45,146 bases of DNA from Candidatus Heimdallarchaeota archaeon. Its GTDB lineage: Archaea; Asgardarchaeota; Heimdallarchaeia; JABLTI01. A model generated the notes under the pieces. That model searched no databases. It saw only the letters and a list, made by a program, of their open reading frames with translations, and was not told the origin of the DNA. A program made the position numbers and the translations under genes. Within the stretch, counting starts at the first letter, position 1. Each line of letters starts with the position of its first letter. The stretch covers positions 1-45,146 of the forward strand of contig JAHLVW010000093.1 of assembly GCA_019058275.1 (NCBI GenBank), read 5' to 3'. Of this stretch, positions 7,626-16,403 are shown one piece after another.

Positions 7626-7967
7626 ATGAGCTCTGATGATTACGAAGACGAAGAATTCGATGAAATTGAAGAATGGGAATACTTTGAAGAAGAAGAAGGA
7701 CCATCATTTAGAGATAGAGTTGCTATTAAGGATATAATTAAACTAGTATTGTTATTTGTAGCATTCGCTGGTTTCTTTCTATATTTCAGATTCTGGGACT
7801 TCTTCGTTGGCTTGGTGTCCTTTGGTTCTGAGGAGTTAGGACAATCAAGAATGCTCTATTTTACACTAATAATGTTTCCATTTGCAGCAGCATTATTTTT
7901 AGTGGGATTAGTTAATGTATCAAAAACATTATTCATACCACCAAAAGAATCTGGAGCAGATGATTAG
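7626..7967 (+). CDS. Small membrane protein with acidic N-terminus
   Basis: A 113-residue protein of unknown function. ATG 7626 follows GAGG (7615-7618) at good spacing. Residues 1-30 are strongly acidic (many Asp/Glu), followed by two transmembrane segments, roughly IIKLVLLFVAFAGFFLYFRF and LYFTLIMFPFAAALFLVGLV. The acidic tail probably faces the cytoplasm. It stands alone, with a hairpin terminator just downstream. Confidence 0.7.
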   Translation: MSSDDYEDEEFDEIEEWEYFEEEEGPSFRDRVAIKDIIKLVLLFVAFAGFFLYFRFWDFFVGLVSFGSEELGQSRMLYFTLIMFPFAAALFLVGLVNVSKTLFIPPKESGADD

Positions 7968-7977
7968 ATAAAAAAAT

Positions 7978-8000
7978 AGGAGATTAACTCTCCTGTAATT
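7978..8000. terminator. Hairpin terminator between convergent genes
   Basis: Inverted repeat AGGAGA (7978-7983), loop TTAAC, TCTCCT (7989-7994), followed by GTAATTATTTTT. It lies between the convergent ends of the small membrane protein (7967) and the HEAT protein (8021) and could serve the plus-strand gene. Confidence 0.5.
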
Positions 8001-8020
8001 ATTTTTGCTTAAATTGAATG

Positions 8021-8542
8021 TTAGAATTGTTCTATTTTCTTCATTTTCTTTAAAGCATCTTCTACAACCCAAGGCCAATAGGTCTCGAGAGCAGATTCAC
8101 CCCAGTCGTAGCCATTATTTCTTAAGAGATTTCTAATGTAAATCCCTATACCACCTTTGTTTTTAATGCCCCAAAGTCTGCCTTCGGATTCAATTATTTG
8201 AATAGCTTTGTTAATGAATGGAGCTTCAAGATTTGCAACCAGAAAACCTACTGCTTCCCCCCAAGATTTTTTAGTTATTTTCTTACCATCATCTTTTGGT
8301 AATCTTGCTCTTACTTTCTGTTCAATTACATCCTCAGCAAGATCTGATCCAATTTTTGAAAAGGTAGCATACAAAGATTGGCGTAATTGAGGATTGTCCT
8401 CAAGAGTTAATAACTCAGCTAGTGGTTCGATGAAGCGATCATCACCTTTTTCGCCGATGAAATCAAATAGAGTTTCTCTCTCTTTTTGATCCTTTTCATT
8501 TCTAATTTGTTCTAACATTTTCGAGTAGTCGAAATCACTCAT
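8021..8542 (-). CDS. HEAT-repeat-like protein
   Basis: A 173-residue, mainly helical protein. ATG 8542 is preferred, with CGAGGT 8 bases upstream; the frame extends further upstream to 8599. The first 90 residues hold HEAT-like helical pairs (RFIEPLAELLTLEDNPQLRQSLYATFSKIG). The C-terminal half is Trp-containing (WGIKNKGG, YWPWVVEDALKK) and not recognised. It is probably a protein-interaction module. Function unknown. Confidence 0.6.
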   Translation of the reverse strand: MSDFDYSKMLEQIRNEKDQKERETLFDFIGEKGDDRFIEPLAELLTLEDNPQLRQSLYATFSKIGSDLAEDVIEQKVRARLPKDDGKKITKKSWGEAVGFLVANLEAPFINKAIQIIESEGRLWGIKNKGGIGIYIRNLLRNNGYDWGESALETYWPWVVEDALKKMKKIEQF

Positions 8543-8670
8543 TTTATATACCTCGAATATTGTCGGTAGACTATGTAACTTATAGCTAACTAACTTCAAA
8601 AGTCTTTTTACTAAAGATTGATGAAATAAATAGATTTACAATTAAAGAAAACCGACAAAATAAAAAGAGA

Positions 8671-9354
8671 TTATTCAGGAGGTCTATTCTTTACACCTTT
8701 CATAATTGCACCTAATAAATTGGTGTCTTTAAGAATTGCGTCTTTAAGGTCTGCTCCATCCATTATCGCACCAGATAAATCTGCACCTTCAAGGTTTGTT
8801 TTTATCAAGCGTGCTTCTTTTAGAAGTGCCTTTTTCATTATTGCCCCTTTTAAGTTCGTTTCTCTTAAAGAGGCAAATTGCATGTTGCAATAAGTAAAGT
8901 CTGCACCACTAAAGTCACTGTAATCCATATTTGCAAGGGATAATTTAGATCCATTAAATTTGGCACCAGCACCCTTAACTTCATAAAAACTGCCATTACC
9001 TAAATCACATTTAATAAAAATTGTGCCTTCAAGAATTGCATCATCAAATGTTGCATCTGGAAGCAAAGCTTCGCTAAAATCAGCTTCAGAAAGGTTGGTT
9101 TTTGAAAGGTTGGCTTCTTCTAGCTTAGCTTTCTTTAAAGAAGCTTTCTTCAAACTTACGCCTTCAAGAATTGCAGCGTCTAAGCAAGCACCATCAAGAA
9201 TTACTCCATCTAAATTCGCATTAGTAAGATCGGTATCAAAGAAATCAACATCGATGAGTGTAGCTCCACTGAGATCAACCCCAACAAGACTTGATGAACA
9301 ATAAGCATGGGCATCTTCTGAAAGTTTAGCTAATATTTCTTCCTTTGAAGGCAT
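8671..9354 (-). CDS. Pentapeptide repeat protein
   Basis: About 227 residues, made almost entirely of A(D/N/K)LXX-type pentapeptide repeats, e.g. VDLSGATLIDVDFFDTDLTN and ANLSKTNLSEADFSEALL. These fold into a right-handed quadrilateral beta helix. ATG 9354 is taken as the start; TTG 9369 is an alternative. There is no signal peptide or extra domain. The family acts in protein or DNA mimicry and scaffolding, and nothing here specifies the role. Confidence 0.88.
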   Translation of the reverse strand: MPSKEEILAKLSEDAHAYCSSSLVGVDLSGATLIDVDFFDTDLTNANLDGVILDGACLDAAILEGVSLKKASLKKAKLEEANLSKTNLSEADFSEALLPDATFDDAILEGTIFIKCDLGNGSFYEVKGAGAKFNGSKLSLANMDYSDFSGADFTYCNMQFASLRETNLKGAIMKKALLKEARLIKTNLEGADLSGAIMDGADLKDAILKDTNLLGAIMKGVKNRPPE

Positions 9355-9461
9355 ATTGATTTTCCCCAATTGAATGTCAGTCTAAAACGCTCTATCATGT
9401 ATAATAATGTTATTTGTGGTTTGGGTTTTGTAGTTTTAAATGGAAAATTCTGGAGGGTATA

Positions 9462-9560
9462 ATGAAAATACTGAAAATAAATGTCTCTTACAGGAATCAG
9501 TGTTTGTTACTGATTATGATTTGTAGTGCTAACCTAAATGGAAAAAATATCTTATAAAAT
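9462..9560 (+). CDS. Possible 32-residue leader ORF
   Basis: ATG 9462 has a strong GGAGGG 5 bases upstream and opens a frame of about 32 codons that runs past the start of the repeat protein gene at 9538. The repeat gene itself has no ribosome binding site, so this may be a leader peptide giving coupled translation, or the displaced original start of the decayed gene. The evidence is the ribosome binding site and overlap only. Confidence 0.25.
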
Positions 9561-10304
9561 CCGAACAACAAATCTAACAGAAGATGAGGTTAAGAAACTA
9601 ATTAAATATAAACTAGAAAAAAAGATAGTCCAACTTCCTTATGGATTTTGGCGATGTGATAAAGGAAAAGAACATTCAAAGACAGCAATCAGATATTTGA
9701 TAGAAGAACATTTGGCACTGGATATTGATGAGATACCAAAAAAAGTAACAGCTAAAACATTTCATGAAGCAGGTTTATTTAGAATATTAGTTGAGTTTTT
9801 CGATTCTTCATATTTCAAAGCAATAGATTATACATATCCTGATTATTTTAAACCCTGCAGTTTTCAAAGGGTATCAAAGGAATTTGGGATGGAGAAGAAG
9901 GGAGAAAAAGCTCTCTAGAAGCAATAAAACAAGTAATTGATAGTATGAATTTAGCTCTCGATGAAATGCCGAAAAAAATTGATTACAAGGTTTTCAAACA
10001 GCATGGATTAGGTGGAATGCTTCAAACATTGTATAATAGTTCACCTTATTTAGCTATAAATGCATTATATCCAAAAACGTTCAAACCATGGGAATTCAGT
10101 GTTAAGAACTATTGGAAAAACGAAACCAGAGATACAGCAGAAGAAGCTATAAAATGGTTAGTAGAAGAGAAATTGAATTTAGATAAAAATGAAATCTGGA
10201 AGGTAAGAAGAAAACACTTCTTACATTATAATTTAGGACAAATACTGAAAATATTCTATCAAAATTCCCATATACTAGCTTTGACTTATGTATACGATTT
10301 TTAG
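9538..10304 (+). pseudogene. Tandem-repeat protein gene broken by a frameshift
   Basis: Two frames, 9538-9918 and 9945-10304, encode one protein with three copies of a roughly 75-residue repeat. The pattern is A-I-x-x-L/V-I/V-E-E, then L-x-L-D-x-x-E/M-P-K-K, K-x-F-x-x-x-G-L, an F/Y-x-S-S segment, A-I/L-x-x-x-Y-P, and F-K-P-x-x-F. The first frame runs SKEFG; the second supplies WDGEEGR after it. Adding one T to TTTGGG at about 9883-9888 restores SKEFWDGEEGR, aligning with NYWKNETRD of the next repeat. ATG 9538 directly follows a TAA and has no ribosome binding site. I do not recognise the repeat family. This could be a decayed gene or a sequence error. Confidence 0.65.
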
Positions 10305-10395
10305 CTTAATTTTCGTTGCTTTATGATAAGACGAAAGCTTTCATATAGTATGGGTGAAATTACAGTATTGAGATTTAATTGGAGAAAGCACGAAA

Positions 10396-10812
10396 TTGAA
10401 GCTAAGATTACTTGATATTTTGGTTTGCCCTTTAGACAAAGAATGGCCGTTAAAAGTTCATATATTTGAAGATCGAAATATTGATGATCCAAAAATACCA
10501 AAAAAAGATGAGGAAACAAAAGTAGTTTGTAGATTTTATTGTGTAAAAAAAGATATTCAAATTATAGATGAATCCAATGATCAGAATAAGGTAACTGAAG
10601 ATGCTAAGAAGATAAATTATGATAGTGATTGTAAAGAATGTCTTTCAAAAGAAATAGTAGCAGGTATGATAATGTGCCCAAAATGCTCTACACTTTATCC
10701 TATTATAGATGAAATTCCTTTAATGTTAAAAGCAGAATTGAGAAATGAAGATATAGAAAAACAATTCTCAGAGAAATGGTCAGATAAAATCAAAGAATTA
10801 ATGACCAAATAA
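10396..10812 (+). CDS. Trm112-like methyltransferase activator
   Basis: A 138-residue protein with the Trm112 signature: MKLRLLDILVCPLDKEWPL at the start, and a C-terminal zinc-ribbon half with CPKCSTLYPIIDEIPLMLKAE. Trm112 is a small zinc-binding partner that activates tRNA, rRNA and protein methyltransferases. Its central part (about 30-85) is a variable insert containing a further CKEC pair. The start is TTG 10396 with GGAGAAAG upstream. It stands alone between intergenic gaps. Confidence 0.8.
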   Translation: MKLRLLDILVCPLDKEWPLKVHIFEDRNIDDPKIPKKDEETKVVCRFYCVKKDIQIIDESNDQNKVTEDAKKINYDSDCKECLSKEIVAGMIMCPKCSTLYPIIDEIPLMLKAELRNEDIEKQFSEKWSDKIKELMTK

Positions 10813-10955
10813 GTAAATTAGGGAAACTTTTTAAGAAAAGTTAACGAAAACGAGAAAATGTAGTAAAATATGTCACCAACAAAAAACTATAATTAAGTGC
10901 CATTTAATAGAAAATATGTTAGATTAAATGGTGTCGAGAAAATACCTATAAGCAG

Positions 10956-11219
10956 GTGTTATCGAGGGTGAACAAGGACCTAACAGATATCGATCCATTA
11001 ATAATCTTCAGATGTAAAAACCATCAATGTAGACAAATATTCTCACCATCAACGATGATGAATGTTGCTAAACAAAAGGTATTCTTTGAATGCCCAGTAT
11101 GTGGTTCGCAATATGAAGCACAATATGCATTAGTATCGGGATATTCCAACAACGAAGTTATTATACTTCAAGAAAGACCACGTTTAGTTTATGTTGGGAC
11201 TAGAATAGCAAGTTCATAA
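10956..11219 (+). CDS. Zinc-ribbon protein upstream of small GTPase
   Basis: An 87-residue protein with two Cys pairs: C20/C25 in FRCKNHQCRQIF and C47/C50 in FFECPVCGSQY. It opens with GTG at 10956. There is no further domain. It lies 32 bases upstream of the Rab-like GTPase on the same strand and is probably cotranscribed with it, so a linked role is possible but unproven. Confidence 0.65.
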   Translation: MLSRVNKDLTDIDPLIIFRCKNHQCRQIFSPSTMMNVAKQKVFFECPVCGSQYEAQYALVSGYSNNEVIILQERPRLVYVGTRIASS

Positions 11220-11251
11220 AAATAATCGAACAAAAATTAGAGGTCAAAAAA

Positions 11252-11803
11252 ATGGCCAATCGAAAAAGTAGAGATTCAACATATATATTCAAAGTGTTAT
11301 TAATCGGAGAAGCAGCGGTAGGTAAGACTAGTTTAACTATGAAATTCATTCATGGTAAGTTTAAGTCTGACTATCTACTAACGGTTGGAATGGAACCTTA
11401 TAGCAAATACGTAAAACTTGGAGAAGATATGGTAACGCTATCAATTTGGGACATTGCTGGTCAACAACGTTTTGATGTTTTTCGTACAATGTTTTTCAGA
11501 GGAGCGAAAGCAGCTTTATTGGTATTTGACCTTACTCGACCAGCCACATTAAATAAATTACAAGATTGGCATGATGATTTGATTAAGAATGCTGGCAAAG
11601 ATGTTATCACAATTCTAGTTGGAAACAAGAATGATTTAGTTGATCTTAGAAGTATTCCTAAAAAAGATGCATTAGCATATGCAAAGAAAATCAAAGCTTT
11701 AGCTTATATCGAAACGAGTGCAAAAACAGGCGAAAATGTTAACGATTCATTCCACATGATAACTAAGAAACTCGTTGAAAAAGCAAAAAATAGATTTGGA
11801 TAG
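11252..11803 (+). CDS. Rab/Ras-like small GTPase
   Basis: A 183-residue small GTPase. All G motifs are present: G1 GEAAVGKTS, G2 Thr in YLLTVGMEP, G3 WDIAGQQ, G4 GNKNDL and G5 ETSAKTG. The overall pattern is closest to Rab/Ras rather than Arf. The C-terminus ends KKLVEKAKNRFG with no Cys, so there is no prenylation signal of the eukaryotic kind and membrane attachment would need a partner. Such GTPases are abundant in Asgard archaea. It sits behind a small zinc-ribbon gene and is followed by a hairpin terminator. Confidence 0.95.
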   Translation: MANRKSRDSTYIFKVLLIGEAAVGKTSLTMKFIHGKFKSDYLLTVGMEPYSKYVKLGEDMVTLSIWDIAGQQRFDVFRTMFFRGAKAALLVFDLTRPATLNKLQDWHDDLIKNAGKDVITILVGNKNDLVDLRSIPKKDALAYAKKIKALAYIETSAKTGENVNDSFHMITKKLVEKAKNRFG

Positions 11804-11805
11804 TT

Positions 11806-11836
11806 GCTCCGAATTAATCCGGAGCATTCAGTTTGT
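11806..11836 (+). terminator. Terminator after small GTPase gene
   Basis: Stem GCTCCG (11806-11811) and CGGAGC (11820-11825) around an 8-base AT-rich loop, 3 bases after the GTPase stop, followed by a moderately T-rich stretch. This is consistent with an intrinsic-like terminator. Confidence 0.55.
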
Positions 11837-11964
11837 TTTATAGGGAATATCTGCAGTAATTTATCAAAGGTTAGCATATAGGCTCTGTTTTGAATAAAAA
11901 AACAAGATTAAACTTAATTTTCATAACTTTAAAATTTTTAAAAGCTAAAAATCATATGTTTCTT

Positions 11965-12672
11965 ATGTCAGATGAAAACAGAAAACCATTGAATGTCGTA
12001 GCAGTATTTGCACACCCTGATGATGAAGCAGGTGTTATTGGAACTCTAGCTAATCACGCGGATAGAGGAGATAACGTTTACGTGATCTTTTTAACACGAG
12101 GAGAAAATGCTTCTTCTTTATGTTGCTCACCTGAGGAAATAATGGAAATACGTGCAGGACATGCAAGGAAAATTGAAAAGATCTTAGGTGCAGAATATCG
12201 ATTAATGGATCTGCCTGATTCGGGAGTTCATCCATCTGTTGAAAACGCAAAGAAATTAACAGGACATTTTAAGGAAATTAAACCAGATATAATTATTACT
12301 TGGTCACAATCCAATCAGTTGGGAACTGGTCATCCTGATCATCGATACACATACACAATAACTCTTGATGCGATATCTTATGCAAGATACAAAAATGACA
12401 GTCATATGCATGAACCTCATAGATCAAACATCAGTTTATATACCAATTATTTTGCTACAGATTCAAAACAAAAACCCTTTTTCGTGGATGTTACTAAACA
12501 ATTCGATAAGATAATGACAGTTTTAGATGCTTATAGTGAAGCATATGGACAGTGGCCAGTAAAGAAATATGTAACTGCTCAATTAATGATGTATGGACGA
12601 ATGGCTGGAGTAATGTATGCTGAAGCTTACAATAAGATTCTATGGCGAACTGCTCAACCATATCTCTATTAA
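11965..12672 (+). CDS. PIG-L family zinc deacetylase
   Basis: A PIG-L/LmbE-type N-acetylglucosaminyl deacetylase. The metal and catalytic motif VFAHPDDEAGVIGTL is near the N-terminus, and the second motif GTGHPDHRYTY lies near the middle. The enzymes remove acetyl groups from GlcNAc-linked lipids or small sugars. The frame is open upstream to TTG 11890, but ATG 11965 (MSDENRKPLN) places the first strand at the usual distance, giving 235 residues. No ribosome binding site decides between starts. The substrate cannot be inferred from the neighbours. Confidence 0.85.
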   Translation: MSDENRKPLNVVAVFAHPDDEAGVIGTLANHADRGDNVYVIFLTRGENASSLCCSPEEIMEIRAGHARKIEKILGAEYRLMDLPDSGVHPSVENAKKLTGHFKEIKPDIIITWSQSNQLGTGHPDHRYTYTITLDAISYARYKNDSHMHEPHRSNISLYTNYFATDSKQKPFFVDVTKQFDKIMTVLDAYSEAYGQWPVKKYVTAQLMMYGRMAGVMYAEAYNKILWRTAQPYLY

Positions 12673-12969
12673 TTAAAATAGTGAGATTTACATGAAATCT
12701 TTGATTTATAAATCAGCATCAGAGATTTTTTTTGTATTTCAATAGAATTTATGCTAATTAATCATCGTCAATTCAGTGTCTTAATATCCGAACTAAATCC
12801 TCTGTCACTTATTTGCTACTTTTAATATCTCGAATTGAAGAAAGACAGTGTTATGCATAGTTATTCCTATCTGAAGAATAACGCAAGATTTAAGTTTGTA
12901 GAATTTATGTGTAATTCTGATTTAGCAAAAATTGAAATACAATTCAGTGAAAAACGGTGAAGAGATAAG
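12673..12969. other. Intergenic region before the aldehyde oxidoreductase
   Basis: A 297-base gap with no gene seen. The first 60 bases contain short inverted repeats (GATTT/AAATC, TGATTT/AAATCA) and an 8-T run, consistent with termination of the PIG-L gene. A 7-bp stem GTTATTC (12860-12866) / GAATAAC (12876-12882) lies in the leader of the oxidoreductase gene and could be regulatory, but nothing supports a specific riboswitch. Confidence 0.4.
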
Positions 12970-15186
12970 ATGACTAAATTTCTAGCTGAAATGTCATATA
13001 AGCGTCAAGAGATAAAGAAAGGTTACTCTGATAAAACGCTTCATATTGACTTATCAAAATTAACGATCGAAGAAAATTCTGTTCCCAAGAAAGTTCGTGA
13101 TACTTTCATTGGTGGTAAAGGTTATGACTTGTGGTTAATGTGGGAAAGTTTACCAAAAGATAGAATTGTTAAATGGGATGAACCAGAAAACCCTCTTTGT
13201 ATTGCTAGTGGACCACTTGGCGGTACTATGGGTTATCCCGGAGCAGGAAAATCTATAGTAACAGCTATATCTCCATTAACTAACATAATTATTGATTCTA
13301 ATGTAGGTGGTTTCTTTGGTCCATGGATGAAATACTCGGGTTTTGATGCTTTAAGAATTGTTGGGAAAGCAGAAGAACCAGTTGTTATTGTTATAGATGG
13401 AGTACAAGAAAAAGTTTGGATTGAATCAGCGGGTGATTTACCAACAGAATCCCACATTTTAGCAGAAAAGCTTAACGAGAAATACCGTAACATAGACAAA
13501 GAAACAGCTAAAGATGATAGACTATATGTATCTGTGGTATCAGCAGGTCCAGGTGCAGATAATGCCTATTTTGGTTGCTTAAACTTCTCTTGGTGGGATA
13601 ATCGAAGAAAACTAAATCACATTAAACAAGCAGGCAGAGGTGGCACTGGGACAGTTTTTAGAAACAAAAATATTGTTGCTATAGTTGCTCATTCTATATC
13701 AGTCAAACTTGAATCACAGAATCCTGAAGATAGAGATACTGCTAGACAAGTAGGTAGGAAACACTCAAGTGAAATTCTGAAGCTTGATCCAACACAAAAC
13801 AAGATGAGAGTTATAGGTACTGGACATCTTCCCTCAATTATGAGTGAATTTGATTTGTTACCAACATACAATTTCAAGTATGGTAGAGATGATGATGGCA
13901 AAGATAAGTCTCTTTGGGGTGACAAATACGAGAAAATTTTCACTAATACTGGCAAGGGTTGGGATGGATGTTGGCGTGGATGTGCGATAAATTGTGCTCA
14001 TTGTGTTGAAGCATTTGAATTGGAAACAGGACCATTTAAAGGACAAAAAGTCATGGTAGATGGACCCGAATATGAGACAATCGCTGGATGTGGTAGTAAC
14101 ATAGGAATATTTGATCCATTACATGTAGTAGAAATAAACTTCTATTGTGATACTTATGGACTAGATACAATTAGTTTTGGAACTGCAACAGGTTTTGTTA
14201 TGGAAAGCTATGAAGCTGGTATACTTAACAAAGAACGTACGGGTGGATTGGACCTAAAATTTGGTAATTTTGAAGATACAATGGAGTTAATGCATCGTAT
14301 TGCTAAAGGAAAAGATGAATTTGCCCTAATTTTTGCAAAAGGTATCAAGAAGATGAAAGTATACTTCAAAGCTAATTATAACCTTTCTCCAGAACAAGAG
14401 CAATTCATTCAAGATATTGGTATGGAACATAAAGGGCTTGAGTTTAGTGAATACATCACTAAAGAATCTTTAGCTCAACAAGGTGGTTATGGTTTAACCC
14501 TTAAAGGACCACAACATGATGAAGCATGGCTTATATTCTTGGATATGGTTCACAATTACATACCTACATTTGAGAACAAAGCAGATGCATTGTGCTGGTT
14601 CCCCTACTGGCGTACTTGGTTCTCTCTAAATGGGTTGTGCAAATTACCATGGAATGATGTTGTTCCTGATGACAATAAGGAAACTGATGCACCACACAAA
14701 GTTCCTGAACACATTCAGAATTATGCTACTCTCTTTGAATCAATTACAGGCATACCAATGGGTAAAACACCTGAAGAAAGAGAGAATAGCTTAATCAGCA
14801 GGAGCGAAAAGGTATACCAATTCCAAAGAGTATTTCAAGTTAGATTAGGTCATGGTAGAAGAATCGATGACAGTAATATACCTTATAGAGCAGTTGGTCC
14901 AGTAACTTTTGAGGAATACGAAAGTAGAATGGAACGCTATGATAAGCAACTAACAGAAATATTAGGAAAGAGCTTGGAAGAAGTACAACAGATGCCATTT
15001 GAAGAAAGACATGCTATTACCCGCAAACATAGAGAAGAACATTATAACAAACTACAAGATGTAGTATACAAAAAACGTGGATGGAATCACAAATCTGGCG
15101 TTATCAAATTAGAAAAAGCAAAAGAGATTTGGCCAGATTGGTTATTAAAAGAAGTTATGCCTTTCATCAAAGACCTTCAAGATTAG
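12970..15186 (+). CDS. Aldehyde:ferredoxin oxidoreductase family tungsten/molybdenum enzyme
   Basis: A 738-residue member of the AOR family, which oxidises aldehydes to acids with a bis-pterin tungsten (or molybdenum) cofactor and one 4Fe-4S cluster, passing electrons to ferredoxin. The N-terminal pterin-binding region is visible (LGGTMGYPGAGKSIV, NVGGFFGPWMKYSGFDALRIVG, QAGRGGTGTVFRNKNIVAI). The cluster motif CWRGCAINCAHC is at about 335-346, with the distal Cys in LNGLCKLPWN near residue 557. It is longer than the roughly 605 residues of the Pyrococcus AOR, so it belongs to another branch whose substrate I cannot name. A pronounced terminator follows. Confidence 0.93.
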   Translation: MTKFLAEMSYKRQEIKKGYSDKTLHIDLSKLTIEENSVPKKVRDTFIGGKGYDLWLMWESLPKDRIVKWDEPENPLCIASGPLGGTMGYPGAGKSIVTAISPLTNIIIDSNVGGFFGPWMKYSGFDALRIVGKAEEPVVIVIDGVQEKVWIESAGDLPTESHILAEKLNEKYRNIDKETAKDDRLYVSVVSAGPGADNAYFGCLNFSWWDNRRKLNHIKQAGRGGTGTVFRNKNIVAIVAHSISVKLESQNPEDRDTARQVGRKHSSEILKLDPTQNKMRVIGTGHLPSIMSEFDLLPTYNFKYGRDDDGKDKSLWGDKYEKIFTNTGKGWDGCWRGCAINCAHCVEAFELETGPFKGQKVMVDGPEYETIAGCGSNIGIFDPLHVVEINFYCDTYGLDTISFGTATGFVMESYEAGILNKERTGGLDLKFGNFEDTMELMHRIAKGKDEFALIFAKGIKKMKVYFKANYNLSPEQEQFIQDIGMEHKGLEFSEYITKESLAQQGGYGLTLKGPQHDEAWLIFLDMVHNYIPTFENKADALCWFPYWRTWFSLNGLCKLPWNDVVPDDNKETDAPHKVPEHIQNYATLFESITGIPMGKTPEERENSLISRSEKVYQFQRVFQVRLGHGRRIDDSNIPYRAVGPVTFEEYESRMERYDKQLTEILGKSLEEVQQMPFEERHAITRKHREEHYNKLQDVVYKKRGWNHKSGVIKLEKAKEIWPDWLLKEVMPFIKDLQD

Positions 15187-15201
15187 AAAACTGATGGTTT
15201 A

Positions 15202-15240
15202 ATAATGCACCATTGGTGCATTATGTTCTCTATTTTTTCT
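15202..15240. terminator. Strong hairpin terminator between convergent genes
   Basis: A perfect 10-bp stem, ATAATGCACC (15202-15211) and GGTGCATTAT (15215-15224), around a 3-base loop, with a T-rich tail (TATTTTTTCTT) on the plus strand. It lies between the oxidoreductase stop and the convergent acyltransferase-like gene and probably terminates the plus-strand transcript. Confidence 0.7.
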
Positions 15241-15252
15241 TATTATATTAAT

Positions 15253-16297
15253 TCAAATGATTATGTAGAATTTTCGTTTATCCATTAGAACTGAAATACC
15301 CCAAATAGCTGCTATATTAATGAAACCACTTAGAAAAACCAAGGCTACATGGGCATCCCTATTTAGATACAATATCGAAAGTCCTAGAAATATTGGTTGA
15401 ATAATGTACAAAAATAAAGCATTCTTTCCTTGTGGTTGCAAGAAGTAGCTTTTGTTCTTTGTTAATCTTTGAAAATCATAAACATACCACATTGCCCAAA
15501 ATGTAACTGCTGCAAGTCCAATTGTTAATAGGATATATGAATGAGTCACCCTTAATTTGGATAAACCACCATATGCAGGAAAGCCCAAACTAACCCAAAT
15601 AAAATGCAAAGATGTACCTAGTACAATGAAAATTATTCCAATGATTAGGATTTCTAATTTGTCAATTTCCCGGAAATCATCCCCAATAGCAGTCGAAAGA
15701 ATCATCATAACTCCGTAACCAAAACATCCTATAAAACCTCCATGTCCATCATTGAAACCTAAATCACTTATTGTAATGAGAGTTCCATCTATGTTTACTG
15801 TTATACCTATTACGAATTGGTAAACCTCGAGGAGAATATAACCTATAATAAATCGATATGATTTTGGTATTTTGATAAAAAAAACTGTTAATATACCAGC
15901 TAAGCCAATTGCTTGCAAAACTCCCCAGCCAAAATTTATACCATAAGGAGTAATGTATAAACTTCCTAGGGTTCCAAATCCTAATAATGTAGCATATCGA
16001 CGAATAAATTTCACATAAGTTCTTACTGATCCATCTTTCTCTAAAGAACGTTCAAGGGACATTTTATATGTTTAGAGCAATTGCGAAAATGAAAAATGGT
16101 GCAACAAGATCTACATAAGTTAGACCAAAATCAATAGCATGTTTTGACCAAGCAGGAGTTGTATTGAACTCAGAAAGAGTGTTTACAAATACCATAGCAA
16201 CGATAACTATCCCGCGAAAAACATCAATGCTCATATAACGAATTTTCTTTTTGATATCTGAGGATAGTGAATCAACTGTAGTGGTCATTTCTTTCAC
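15253..16297 (-). pseudogene. HGSNAT/DUF5009-like membrane acyltransferase, frameshifted
   Basis: Two adjacent frames encode one protein of about 346 residues. The first (16064-16297, 77 aa) holds the family N-terminus: SIDVFRGIVIVAMVFVNTLS and the GLTYVDLVAPFFIFAIAL helix. The second (15253-16062, 269 aa) continues with ERSLEKDGSVRTYVKFIRRYATLLGFG and about eight transmembrane segments. The family resembles heparan-alpha-glucosaminide N-acetyltransferase. Removing one T from AACATATAAAATG near 16065 joins LNI to KMSLERS in frame. It may be a true pseudogene, a sequence error or a programmed slip; no slippery heptamer is obvious. It is downstream of the hydrolase gene by about 100 bases. Confidence 0.7.
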
Positions 16298-16403
16298 ACT
16301 TCTTAATCAGCATAACTTTTTGTAAACTGAAAAAGTTTCTTCTTTATACAAGTAATAAATAAAATAAAAGGTTTCGAGAAATTGCTTTGAAGAAAAATAG
16401 TGT

